Shown here in pieces: positions 55,701 to 64,000 of a DNA stretch of 64,000 nt. Position 1 is the first letter of the stretch. Every line of letters begins with the position of its first letter. The notes below the pieces were generated by a model. The model did not search any database. It was given only the letters and a program-made list of their open reading frames with translations, and was not told the origin of the DNA. This stretch comes from Vicia villosa (taxonomy: Eukaryota > Streptophyta > Magnoliopsida > Fabales > Fabaceae), in contig NW_026706161.1 in the NCBI RefSeq assembly GCF_029867415.1, positions 1 through 64,000 of the forward strand, given 5' to 3'. Position numbers and translations under genes: made by a program.

Positions 55701-58700
55701 AGTTGTGAACCTCCTTATGTTATATTCATAGAAGGAAGTTATGTTGAAGAATCAAGGATGTCAGAAGGTCTGACTAACTCAGTGTCATGCCATCCTTAAA
55801 GTCTATTCCAGATATCTTTTGAGGGAATCTCCTCTTTAGGTATAGACTATGGCATCCACCATCTCTTAATCAGAGTGAGAGTCTGAAGTAGTATGTTGAG
55901 ATGCTGGCTATTTTTTTCCTTGGTTATGCTGATAAAGAACTCTACTATCTCCACCAATCGGTTATGAACAAAGTTATTAGAGATGTTAATCATTCCAAGT
56001 TATCCTACTACAAGCTACAGTAAGTGGCAGACTGTATATTGTATAGCAAGTAACTAAGTATTCTAAATTTGGAAACTGTGGCAAGTCCAAGTGAAGGAAG
56101 CTTTAAGTTCAAAGATATCCTCTGTTTGTATAAGTGAGGGGGAGTAAAGGAGTTTGAAGATCAGCAATGACAAAGTTAATCTGCATTTAATCTTTATGAA
56201 AAGTCTATGACTAATCTCAAAAGCAGATAAACAATGTCGTATAAGATGTCAGGACATAACTCACAACATGTTTTATCCTTGAAACCAGCAAGGAACATTC
56301 ATTGATTTATCAACTAAAAAATATGTTTTGATGGTGTGTATCACTTGTTCTGATATGGTGCATGATCCAACCATTGCACAAGTACACCTGAAGCAGAATT
56401 CTCAAATAAACATCTCTTGATCAAGACATTTGTTAAAATCTAGGTATGTTATGCATTATGCTCAGGTTTATTGAGTCCTTTGTTTTCGTTTTTACTTTCA
56501 GTTTCTGAGTCTCTTATAGTTATTATTGAATATAAGTCTAGAGTTTAGGTTATGTTTATCAAATTGTGATAAACACAGGGATTAAGGGTAGTGTTCAGAT
56601 TCTGTCAAATCTAAGGTCAATCTTTGCAGTTGTTTTGCATAAGATTTTGAGTCTTTTCTTTGTTTAGAGTCTTTAATTCTAGTCTGAATACATGTTGCTT
56701 CTTGTATTCTCTGTTGTTCAATATAGATGTGTTGTCTATTTTGAATATGTCTTGGGTGTCTATAGTCTTGAACATAGACTGTCTTGTGTTCTGAGTCATC
56801 CAACATAGAAAACTGGTTTTTCTATACTAGTAAATGGATGGGCCAAGTTATTGCATTGTCACAGTAAGTATCCTCTTCTGTTCCATAGAGGAAATAGAGT
56901 CGTTGAATGGAATTTTGAAGTCAAAAAGGGGGGATAGTCTATGTCCTATATTCAAAGAAATAAAGTGTGCTTCCCAATGTAACAGACCTGAAATGACAAT
57001 GTCTGATCTGATGTCGGGACATTAAAGAATAGATTCTCCTGCATGTAATGTCTTTGGTTATTCATTGAAACTGTTCTTGTCTTTAGAAACAGTCAAAAGA
57101 GGCTGGGCGGTGGTCAGTGTGTAACAGAATTCCTGCCCTCAATAAGCGCTCCACTCTATTAAAAGCCTTGACTATCGTTACTTCCTATGATCCTCCTATG
57201 GCTATAAATAAGCATATCTGCAGCAGGCTTCAGTTATCAGATCACTCAAAGATGTGTTTCCTATGTGTTTGTGTTGGGTGTGTCCAGATTTGGTATTGTG
57301 ATGGGTTCCTCTATCAAAATCTAATCAGTATATCACAGGGTGGGGAAATCATGGATCTGTACCAAAGATGTTACAGAAATAACAATTACATGCATCCTCG
57401 TGTTCTGCCTTTAAGAAGGAAGACTTTAGTTGTGATTTGTGTTCTGAGTTACAAGGGCTAGTTCTTGAAGAACTACAGTGGCAAGAATTTGTTCTCGTAT
57501 CTTCTTCCTCATGTGCAGGGGGAGTTACAGGTTCTTCCACTGCATATTATGACATCGTGTTCATCCTTGTCATATTATGGCTAAAAAGGGGGAGAGAGGT
57601 TGATGCTGATTTTGCTACTGTCAAAAGAAACAAAGGAAGATCTGAAGACAGAAGTAGAATCAGACTGACGATGTTATGATGTGGTCCAACCTCTGAAACC
57701 TGAAGGCTGAAAGTTGAAGCAGCTGCTCTTGAGTTTTCTTCTTACTTGTTTTTATTTGTTTAAATGTATAGTATGTATAGTTTTAGCCACAATAAGACAA
57801 AGGGGGAGATTGAAAGTACTTGTTTATTGTCTTATTGGCTTTCATGCTTGGCTAAAACATAGAAGCAGCTGCATGTCATACTGTGTACTCTTGCATATAT
57901 TAATAAGTTCAAAACAGGTACTGAAGCAAGATGTTACAAGTAATGTCATGACATCAACCATGACATCGCGCCTGCAGAACTAAGGAAGGAAGGCTCAGTT
58001 TGGTTTTAAAGATACAAAGCCTTATGGAATCCTATGTGGCGTAGTTTTAAAGGTCAAAGAATCAAGTCAGAATATTGAAGAATCAAATCTGAAGATTGAA
58101 GATTCAACTGTTACTAATTTAGGAGATAAATTAGGTAACTTATGATTAAAAGACCTTGCTTGTAGCAGAAGAAATCTGCTGATTTGTAACAGCAAGGAGT
58201 GTTGTGATTTCAAGCCCAAGTCCAACTAGAATTAGGTTATATATAGGATTCTGTGTAACCTTGTAAACCTAACGATCATAATGTAGACATTAGGATTTGT
58301 TGTGTAAGTGAACCTCCCGAGTTGTGGGAAGGTCACCATTGTCCATCTCAAAGCCCGTAGGCAGGAGATGTGTTGTTATTCTCGAAACTGTTAAGTAAGA
58401 GAATTATTGTTCTCACTCTAAGCCATTAGGTATGAGTTGAGTATTGTTCTTGAAGGAAGCTTTTAAGCAACTTCAAGATAGTTCTAAGGTGGGAGTATTA
58501 CGGCTCTTAGTCTTAGGATAATTGTGCTGGAAGTGTAACTTCTATTTGAAGAATAACTGGTACAGTATTGATCTAGGAAGAGAGATGGTGATATCTCGTA
58601 TCTAAGTGTGGTATCTTAGATAGAAGGATCATTGGGTAGTTATTAGGTATACTGTGGCAGTTGCCTGCAAACCTGAGGTTGTTTGTAAGAAAATAATACT

Positions 58701-59062
58701 ACTGATAGTGGACTTCTCTCCTGGCTTGGTATGCCCCCAGATGTAGGTTGTTTGAACCGAACTGGGTGAACAATTCTGTGTGTTATTTACTTTCTGCTGT
58801 GTTAATTATACGATGTCACAACATCAGGGATGACATCCGGTATTCAATTGTTAAGCAGTCTGTAACAGAACCAGTTCAGAGGTGACTCTGCATAATTCAG
58901 CTATGCAATGTTTATAATGGTTCTGTAGTTTGTATGATCTCAGATTAATCATGGTCAGAAGATAATTTAAGAGATCAGTTGTAATACCCTGCATAATATA
59001 TCTGCACAGCTAGATGTCTTAACATCGTGCTTGACATCTGAGACTGTCATACCAGAATTTCA
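52730..59062 (+). mobile_element. Non-autonomous Ty1/copia-type LTR retrotransposon, 6.3 kb
   Basis: LTRs at 52730-53981 and 57811-59062 are both 1252 bp and appear identical by eye (TGAAAGTACTTG...CAGAATTTCA), flanked by CTTTG (52725-52729 and 59063-59067). Primer site TGGTATCAGAGC at 53984-53995 (initiator tRNA-Met) and tract AAAGGGGGAGAT (57799-57810). The 3.8-kb interior has no gag or pol domain that I can recognise on either strand, so it was moved by a relative. The family may be SIRE/Maximus-like; that is a guess from the style of the LTR. Confidence 0.95.
53982..57810 (+). other. Interior of the non-autonomous copia, no recognised protein
   Basis: Short open frames only (longest about 110-115 codons, without known motifs). 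Several GATGTCA/GACATC stretches recur, also in the LTR. Nothing here explains how it is mobilised except the intact primer site and polypurine tract. Confidence 0.6.
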
Positions 59063-60027
59063 CTTTGCTTATCTACGGATTGTTTTTGTTCCCTAACATT
59101 AACGATTTCGTCGACATCAACGCAATTAAGATCTTCTTAATTGGAAATCCAGTTCCAACCTTGCTTGCGGATGCTTATCACTCTGTGCATTCAAGAAACC
59201 TGCAGCGAGGAGGATTAATCACATGCTGCGTACCGTTGTTATACGAATGGTTCGTTTCGCACCTGCCAAAGTCTAGCACTTTCTGGAACATGAGGGATGG
59301 CCTTTACTGGTCACAGAAAATCATGTCTCTCACTCATACAGACATTGATTGGTGTAGTCCTGACAACGACGAAACCAAGATCATCTTCAGTTGCGGAAGT
59401 TTCCCCAACGTACCCCTTATTGGAACTAAGGGAGGAATCAGTTACAATCCTGCTTTAGCCCGTCGTCAATACGGCTATCCCATGAAAAACATTCCAAGTA
59501 ATCTTCAATTGGAGGGTCTGTTCTTCAAGAACATCGACGATCATGGCAACATGCTGAAGAAGGAAATTGTCCAAGCCTGGCGTCTTGTTCACAGTAAAGG
59601 GAGAAGATTGTTAGGAAAACATCTTTGCATCTCCCTGGATCCTTGCCTTCAATGGGTACGCGTCAGAGCATTCAAGCTCAGGATGCCATATCAACATCAA
59701 GAACCTATTCCCCTAAGGGAACCAATTTACCTTTTCTCCACCGATGTTGAAAAACTACAAGCGGCATTAAACAAGGTATGCCAAGAAAGGAATGCTTGGA
59801 GGAACAAGTATCGAATTGTCAACACGGAAAATGTTGAGATTCATAACATCCTAAGAAGGAAGGATGAGTTACTTGAAGTACTCGATCGACAAGTGACACA
59901 AACGTCACTTTCTCATCATATCCCTCCTGCTTCCTGGATCATCGATCAGCTCACGTCAGAGAACGCTCAGCTCAAGAAACAGAAGAAGATGTTAGAACGT
60001 GAAGTCGGCTCATCATCAAAGTTTTAG

Positions 60028-60316
60028 AGTCCTTTCTCTCAGTTTCTCTGTATTTCCATTTTCAAAGTGTGTAAAAACGGCGTTTTCGCTTAATTAATAA
60101 AAGTTTGATGTTTCATAACGTAATTATGGTGTTTCCTTGAAAAATATTAACTTAATTGCATATCATACATCGCTTTAGTCGTACGCACTGACACGAGAAT
60201 TGTCGCGGATCTAATAGTCACTTTCCTTTCTCCAGAAAGAGAGGAGGAGAAGGAGGTGAACCAAGACTTTCAAGCTGTCTCATCCATACAACACTCGTTC
60301 AAGTCGCAAGAAAAGA
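60028..60316. other. Spacer between Ogre ORF1 and gag
   Basis: AT-rich, non-coding. It may carry signals for translating the second ORF; none can be identified. Confidence 0.4.
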
Positions 60317-62389
60317 ATGGAAGACTTTGAGCAAGAGAATGAAGAACTCAGAGAAGAGATTAATACTCTCAAAGGTACTGTTGAAAGACTCAATAGTATG
60401 GTAGAAGCCCTGGTAGTTGCGCAGAATCAACCAACGCCAGAAGAACCACAAAGGACTGTGGTTTCCGAGATTGTTTCTACTCCTATTCCTCAGTATACCA
60501 TGCCGCCTGATCGACCTTGGGGCATGCCGTATAACTTTACTCCAGAAGGGTACATACCTCCAGCTTCTGAAGCTCCAAAAGTCACCATGGATATGCGTCC
60601 ACCGGAGGGTTACAAACCTCTGGAAATTGAAGTTCCAAGAGCAACGGCAATGGGTTTCGCACAACAGAATGCTGAGATACCGAGATCTGCTGTCATGGCT
60701 TCTCCACAGCCGATTATGCATACTTTTCCCCCGCAGGGCGGACAAGTATATCATCACGCTCCCAGTGAGGACGCTGGCGTGTATGAAAGATTGGACGAGT
60801 TCCAGGAACAGTTTCTGCAAATGCAGAAGGAACTCAAGACTCTCCGAGGACAAGATCTATTTGGAAAGAATGCTGCAGACCTCTGTCTGGTTCCAAATGT
60901 TAAGATTCCTCACAAATTCAAAGTACCAGAATTCGAGAAGTACAAAGGGAATTCATGCCCACAAAGTCATCTTGTGATGTACGCTCGAAGAATGTCAACT
61001 CAGACCGATAATCAACAATTGCTCATTCATTATTTTCAAGACAGCCTGACTGGTGCTGCACTCAAATGGTACATGAACTTGGACAGTTCAGAGATTCGTA
61101 CTTTTCGAGACCTCGGAGAGGCCTTCGTCAAACAGTATAAGTACAATCTGGATATGGCTCCCGACAGAGATCAACTCCGGGCCATGACTCAAAAGGATAG
61201 AGAAAGCTTCAAGGAATACGCTCAAAGATGGCGTGAAGTTGCTGCTCAAATTTGTCCACCACTTGAAGAGAAAGAAATGACAAAAATCTATCTCAAAACT
61301 TTGAGTCCATTTTACTACGGACGAATGGTTGCAAGTGCACCAAGTGACTTTACCGAGATGGTAAACATGGGTGTGCGTTTAGAAGAAGCAGTTCGGGAAG
61401 GACGCTTGAACAAAGAACCAGAATCTTCTGTTGGTCCAAGGAAGTATGGAAGTTCTTTCCAGAAGAAAAAGGATCAAGATGTCAGCAATGTCTTGCACAA
61501 AATCAAGAAGAAATTCCAACCTCAAGTTGCAACAATAACTCCGGTTGTTAACTCAGCGCCAGCTTATCAACCTCAGGTCTCGCAACAACAAATTCAACAA
61601 AGGTCGCAGCAACCTCAGCAGCAGGTTCGACCTCCAAATTACAACAATCGGGCTCCAAGGTATCCTGCCTTTGACCCCGTACCAATGCCGTATGCAGAAT
61701 TGTTTCCAACATTACTGGCAAAAGGACTCATTCAGACAAGGAGTCCTCCAAATCCTACAAACAGTTCCTCACCATGGTATAAGGCTGACCAATCTTGTCC
61801 CTATCATCAGGGGGCACCAGGTCACAATATTGAGAACTGTTTCCCTTTCAAGATTGACGTCCAACGATTAGTGAAAAGCGGAATGCTATCCTTCAAAGAT
61901 ACTAATCCAAACGTCCAAGCAAATCCTTTGCCGCAGCACAAAGAAGCTTCAGTAAATCTGATAGACCAACACCCCAATGTCATTCAAATCTACGACATTC
62001 GTCAGATAGGGGAAAATCTTGTCAAGATGCACGCTAGACAAGCTGGGTACGGTCATGTACCACCTCACAACTACTTCACATGTGAAATTTGTCCAAAGAA
62101 TAATCAAGGATGTGCCGTAGTTCAAGCTGCATTACAAGAACAAATGGACTCAGGATGGATTCAACATATCCGAGTCAGAACTGAACATGACATCAACATG
62201 GTTCAAGGATGTCCAGGAGAATACAAAATCTACAAAGTTGAAGACCTTGAAGGATCGGTAGTCAGGTTCCACAAAACTTTAAATGGACTTGCCTACTTTG
62301 GAACAGATTTCCACGCTTACAGTAGATGCAGAATCTGCCGAAGAGATTCACAGGATGTTTGCGTGTTCGCAACGACATTCAAAAGCTGA
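60317..62389 (+). CDS. gag: Ogre gag (gag-pro ORF up to a frameshift)
   Basis: 690 residues from the ATG at 60317. An N-terminal coiled coil (EQENEELREEINTLKGTVE) is followed by a Pro-rich stretch. The retrotransposon gag domain covers about 195-370 (PHKFKVPEFEKYKGNSCPQS, HYFQDSLTGAALKWYMNL, FVKQYKYNLDMAPDRDQLRA). A Gln/Pro-rich linker and a knuckle C494-X2-H497...C508 (CPYHQGAPGHNIENC) follow. It forms the particle that packages Ogre RNA. In the Ogre family gag and protease share one frame; here the frame is lost at about 62351-62354, where one base appears deleted, so 12 foreign residues precede the stop. The domain continues in another frame from 62353. Confidence 0.88.
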   Translation: MEDFEQENEELREEINTLKGTVERLNSMVEALVVAQNQPTPEEPQRTVVSEIVSTPIPQYTMPPDRPWGMPYNFTPEGYIPPASEAPKVTMDMRPPEGYKPLEIEVPRATAMGFAQQNAEIPRSAVMASPQPIMHTFPPQGGQVYHHAPSEDAGVYERLDEFQEQFLQMQKELKTLRGQDLFGKNAADLCLVPNVKIPHKFKVPEFEKYKGNSCPQSHLVMYARRMSTQTDNQQLLIHYFQDSLTGAALKWYMNLDSSEIRTFRDLGEAFVKQYKYNLDMAPDRDQLRAMTQKDRESFKEYAQRWREVAAQICPPLEEKEMTKIYLKTLSPFYYGRMVASAPSDFTEMVNMGVRLEEAVREGRLNKEPESSVGPRKYGSSFQKKKDQDVSNVLHKIKKKFQPQVATITPVVNSAPAYQPQVSQQQIQQRSQQPQQQVRPPNYNNRAPRYPAFDPVPMPYAELFPTLLAKGLIQTRSPPNPTNSSSPWYKADQSCPYHQGAPGHNIENCFPFKIDVQRLVKSGMLSFKDTNPNVQANPLPQHKEASVNLIDQHPNVIQIYDIRQIGENLVKMHARQAGYGHVPPHNYFTCEICPKNNQGCAVVQAALQEQMDSGWIQHIRVRTEHDINMVQGCPGEYKIYKVEDLEGSVVRFHKTLNGLAYFGTDFHAYSRCRICRRDSQDVCVFATTFKS

Positions 62390-64000
62390 TGGATGACAAT
62401 ACCATTACTGTTCTTGCCAACAGAGAAGATGATGAAGTCTTTACCGTATCTCCTCAAATTAATCAAGTTGAACCTATGCAAGTCAAGTATGACAGCAGGA
62501 AGACAGCAGTTGCACCACTAGTCATCTACTTACCAGGTCCTGTACCGTATGAGTCCAGCAAGGCTATACCATACAAGTACAACGCTACATTCATTGAAAA
62601 TGGTAAGGAAATACCATTACCGTCTGTTGTCAACATTGCTGATGTTAGTCGAGTCACCAGAAGTGGACGAGTCTTCAACAGAACAACAGAAAATGTGGAG
62701 AAACCTTCGGAGGAAGTACCACATAGGCAAGATAATCTTCCGACCAATGCTGTTCAAGCGAAAGAAAATGATGAGATCTTGAAGTTAATCCAGAGGAGTG
62801 AATACAACATTGTAGATCAATTACTACATACTCCGTCTAGGATTTCTGTTCTTTCCCTGCTATTGAGTTCTGAAGCTCATAGGGAAGCTCTACAGAAAGT
62901 TTTGGAACAAGCTTTCGTAGAACCAAGTGTTACAATAAGTCAATTCAACAACATCGTTGCCAACATCTCCGCCGGAACTAGCCTAAGTTTCTGTGACGAA
63001 GATCTTCCTGAAGAAGGAGTGGACCACAATCTTCCACTTCACATCTCAGTTGGCTGCATGGGTGATGTACTCACAGGAGTCCTAATAGACAATGGATCCT
63101 CTCTCAACGTCATGCCTAAATCAACATTATCAAGATTATCTTTCGAAGATTACCCTCTAAGAAAAAGTCATGTCATCGTCAAAGCATTTGATGGATCAAG
63201 AAAGTCAGTTTTCGGAGAAGTAGATCTTCCCATAACTATTGGACCTCAGACGTTCAAAATCACTTTCCAAGTTATGGATATTCCAGCACAATACAGTTGT
63301 TTGCTAGGTCGCCCATGGATTCATGAGGCTGGGGCAATTACTTCAACACTTCATCAGAAACTGAAGTTCATAAGAAATGACAAATTGGTAACCGTATGTG
63401 GAGAACGAGCTCTGATCGTCAGCAACCTGTCATCATTCTCCGACATAGAACCAAAAGAAGTTGTTGGAACTAAATTCCAAGCACTTTCCTTGGACAAAGG
63501 AAAGGAGAAAGCAGCGTCTATCTCTTCATACAAAGATGCAATCCAAGTTGTAAAGGATGGCACTACCAGTGGTTGGGGGCACATTAATATTCCTACCAAC
63601 AACAAGAACAGAACGGGAATTGGATTCTTTCCGACATCATCAAAAGCTATCCCAGGGATTGAGGTAGTTCTCCCTATTCAAGAAACTTTCTGCAGTGGAG
63701 GTTTTCTTCAACCTGTTCAACAAACAGTCAATACCATCGGTACGGAAAACACCGATGAAGAGGAATGGTTATCCTATCTTAACAAAGCAGGATATATCTC
63801 CCTATCAGAATCTGAACCACCTTGCTGTTATCCAAATGAAGGATCTGAAAGTAAGACTCAACCAAGCAGTGATGAAGTTACTGACAGCTTCACCACCAGA
63901 AGTCATGGTTCATCAGAAGAAGTTCCTCCTATCCCCGAAGAGACTTGGGATACATTAGGAGAACCAAGCGGAAAATTCGACTACATGGTGAAATACTCCG
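62353..64000 (+). pseudogene. Ogre gag C terminus and protease, frame-shifted, open to the window end
   Basis: A continuous frame without stops runs from 62353 to 64000. It begins with the missing gag-pro linker (NDIQKLMDDNTITVL) and holds an aspartic protease of retropepsin type: LIDNGSSLNVMPKSTL near 63088 (active-site D-N/T-G-S) and LLGRPWIHEAGAI near 63301. The protease matures Gag and Pol. It lacks its own good start; separation from gag by an apparent one-base deletion would prevent the normal fusion. No slippery heptamer is visible at the junction, so programmed shifting is unlikely. It continues outside the window. Confidence 0.82.

Larger units (their letters stand above)
52253..60027 (+). 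pseudogene. Ogre ORF1, split by a copia insertion
   Basis: The coding parts are 52253-52729 and 59068-60027. Without the copia and one CTTTG copy they join in phase as 478 codons without a stop. The start at 52253 has a good context (ACCATGG). The N-terminal part holds VQFYDPTYHCFTFPDYQL, MPTLEEYSRLIGIPV, reminiscent of DUF7745/plant-mobile-domain proteins (compare FHLPVGEMTITLHDVQCLLHLPI at 2760). The C-terminal 100 residues are a probable coiled coil (LQAALNKVCQERNAWRNKY, LTSENAQLKKQKKMLE). ORF1 upstream of gag is a hallmark of Ogre; its function is unknown. As it stands the product would stop at the start of the copia LTR. Confidence 0.85.
41969..64000 (+). mobile_element. Mutator-like element (MULE-OTU), 5' part, interrupted by Ogre
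   Basis: Begins GAAAATTTCTTTACCCACCT and continues GTCACCCCCAGC, the same terminal repeat as the element at 1378-4290. Its palindrome array, leader exon, intron and transposase gene follow to 45343, where Ogre enters. The right end and the second target-site copy (expected TTGCTTTTA, 41960-41968) lie past the window, beyond the Ogre. Only 41969-45343 is MULE sequence within this window. Confidence 0.85.
45344..64000 (+). mobile_element. Ogre (Ty3/gypsy Tat lineage) retrotransposon, 5' part
   Basis: 5' LTR 45344-51433 (6090 bp, TGTCATACCCTAATTTTTGACC...CACCACA), tRNA-Arg-type primer site, ORF1 (split by a copia), gag and protease. RT, RNase H, integrase, the known Ogre intron and the 3' LTR lie past the window. 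The target copy at the left is probably ATTGG (45339-45343); the other is not visible. Size and ORF order are those described for legume Ogre elements. Confidence 0.93.

Noticed and set aside
56582..57679. Several open frames of 63-114 codons inside the young copia
   Set aside because: No shared motif with gag, protease, RT or integrase; consistent with chance.
62351..62356. Programmed -1 frameshift in Ogre gag-pro
   Set aside because: No slippery heptamer or evident downstream stem; the family normally has a single frame.

Overview
The window is nuclear DNA from a flowering plant. Ogre-type giant retrotransposons, a repetitive proline-rich cell-wall protein gene and the overall repeat content point to a legume, most likely of the pea/vetch group (Pisum, Vicia, Lathyrus, Lens). 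That placement is inference. Only one ordinary host gene type is visible: a repetitive proline-rich protein gene, present as an open copy (5174-5671, minus) and a broken copy (41423-41920, minus) inside two diverged copies of the same block (A, 1 to about 6300; B, 35241-41968). Almost everything else is transposable elements, many delimited here by terminal repeats and target-site duplications (TSDs).

Layout. 1378-4290: a Mutator-like element carrying a decayed plant-mobile-domain gene, inserted in block A. 6428-7094: a hAT-like MITE. 8052-21625: a 13.6-kb CACTA element (TSD AAT), minus strand. Its tnp2 transposase gene is dead and is split by a 3.4-kb solo LTR (14884-18315, TSD GTCTT). Its second gene, Transposase_24 plus a Ulp1-like domain, still reads through 11 predicted exons (12311-9214). 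21626-22028 and 34134-35240: two sides of an older, probably SIRE-like copia remnant. It is split by 22029-34128, a Tat/Ogre-lineage LTR retrotransposon with only a decayed gag (LTRs about 3.3 kb, TSD CATAT).

Block B is interrupted by a gag-only copia element on the minus strand (35874-39198, TSD TTTTC). It then ends at an insertion in the TATA region of the second proline-rich gene. That insertion starts a four-level nest: a MULE encoding a transposase fused to an OTU protease domain (from 41969); inside it an Ogre with a 6.1-kb 5' LTR (from 45344, running past the window end); inside Ogre ORF1 a 6.3-kb non-autonomous copia (52730-59062, TSD CTTTG) whose two 1252-bp LTRs look identical by eye.

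Most unusual points. (1) The mobile-domain element and the MULE-OTU element share terminal repeats, arrays of 20-bp palindromes and a 5' leader-intron layout but carry unrelated proteins, as expected of a cargo/autonomous pair. (2) All four Tat/Ogre-lineage LTRs carry a tRNA-like module with A box, B box at tRNA spacing and a T-run, which suggests an RNA polymerase III unit inside the LTR. (3) The three smaller Tat LTRs also hold a primer-binding-site-like motif and a conserved 14-15-bp inverted repeat. All statements come from reading the sequence; no database search, alignment program or folding program was run.
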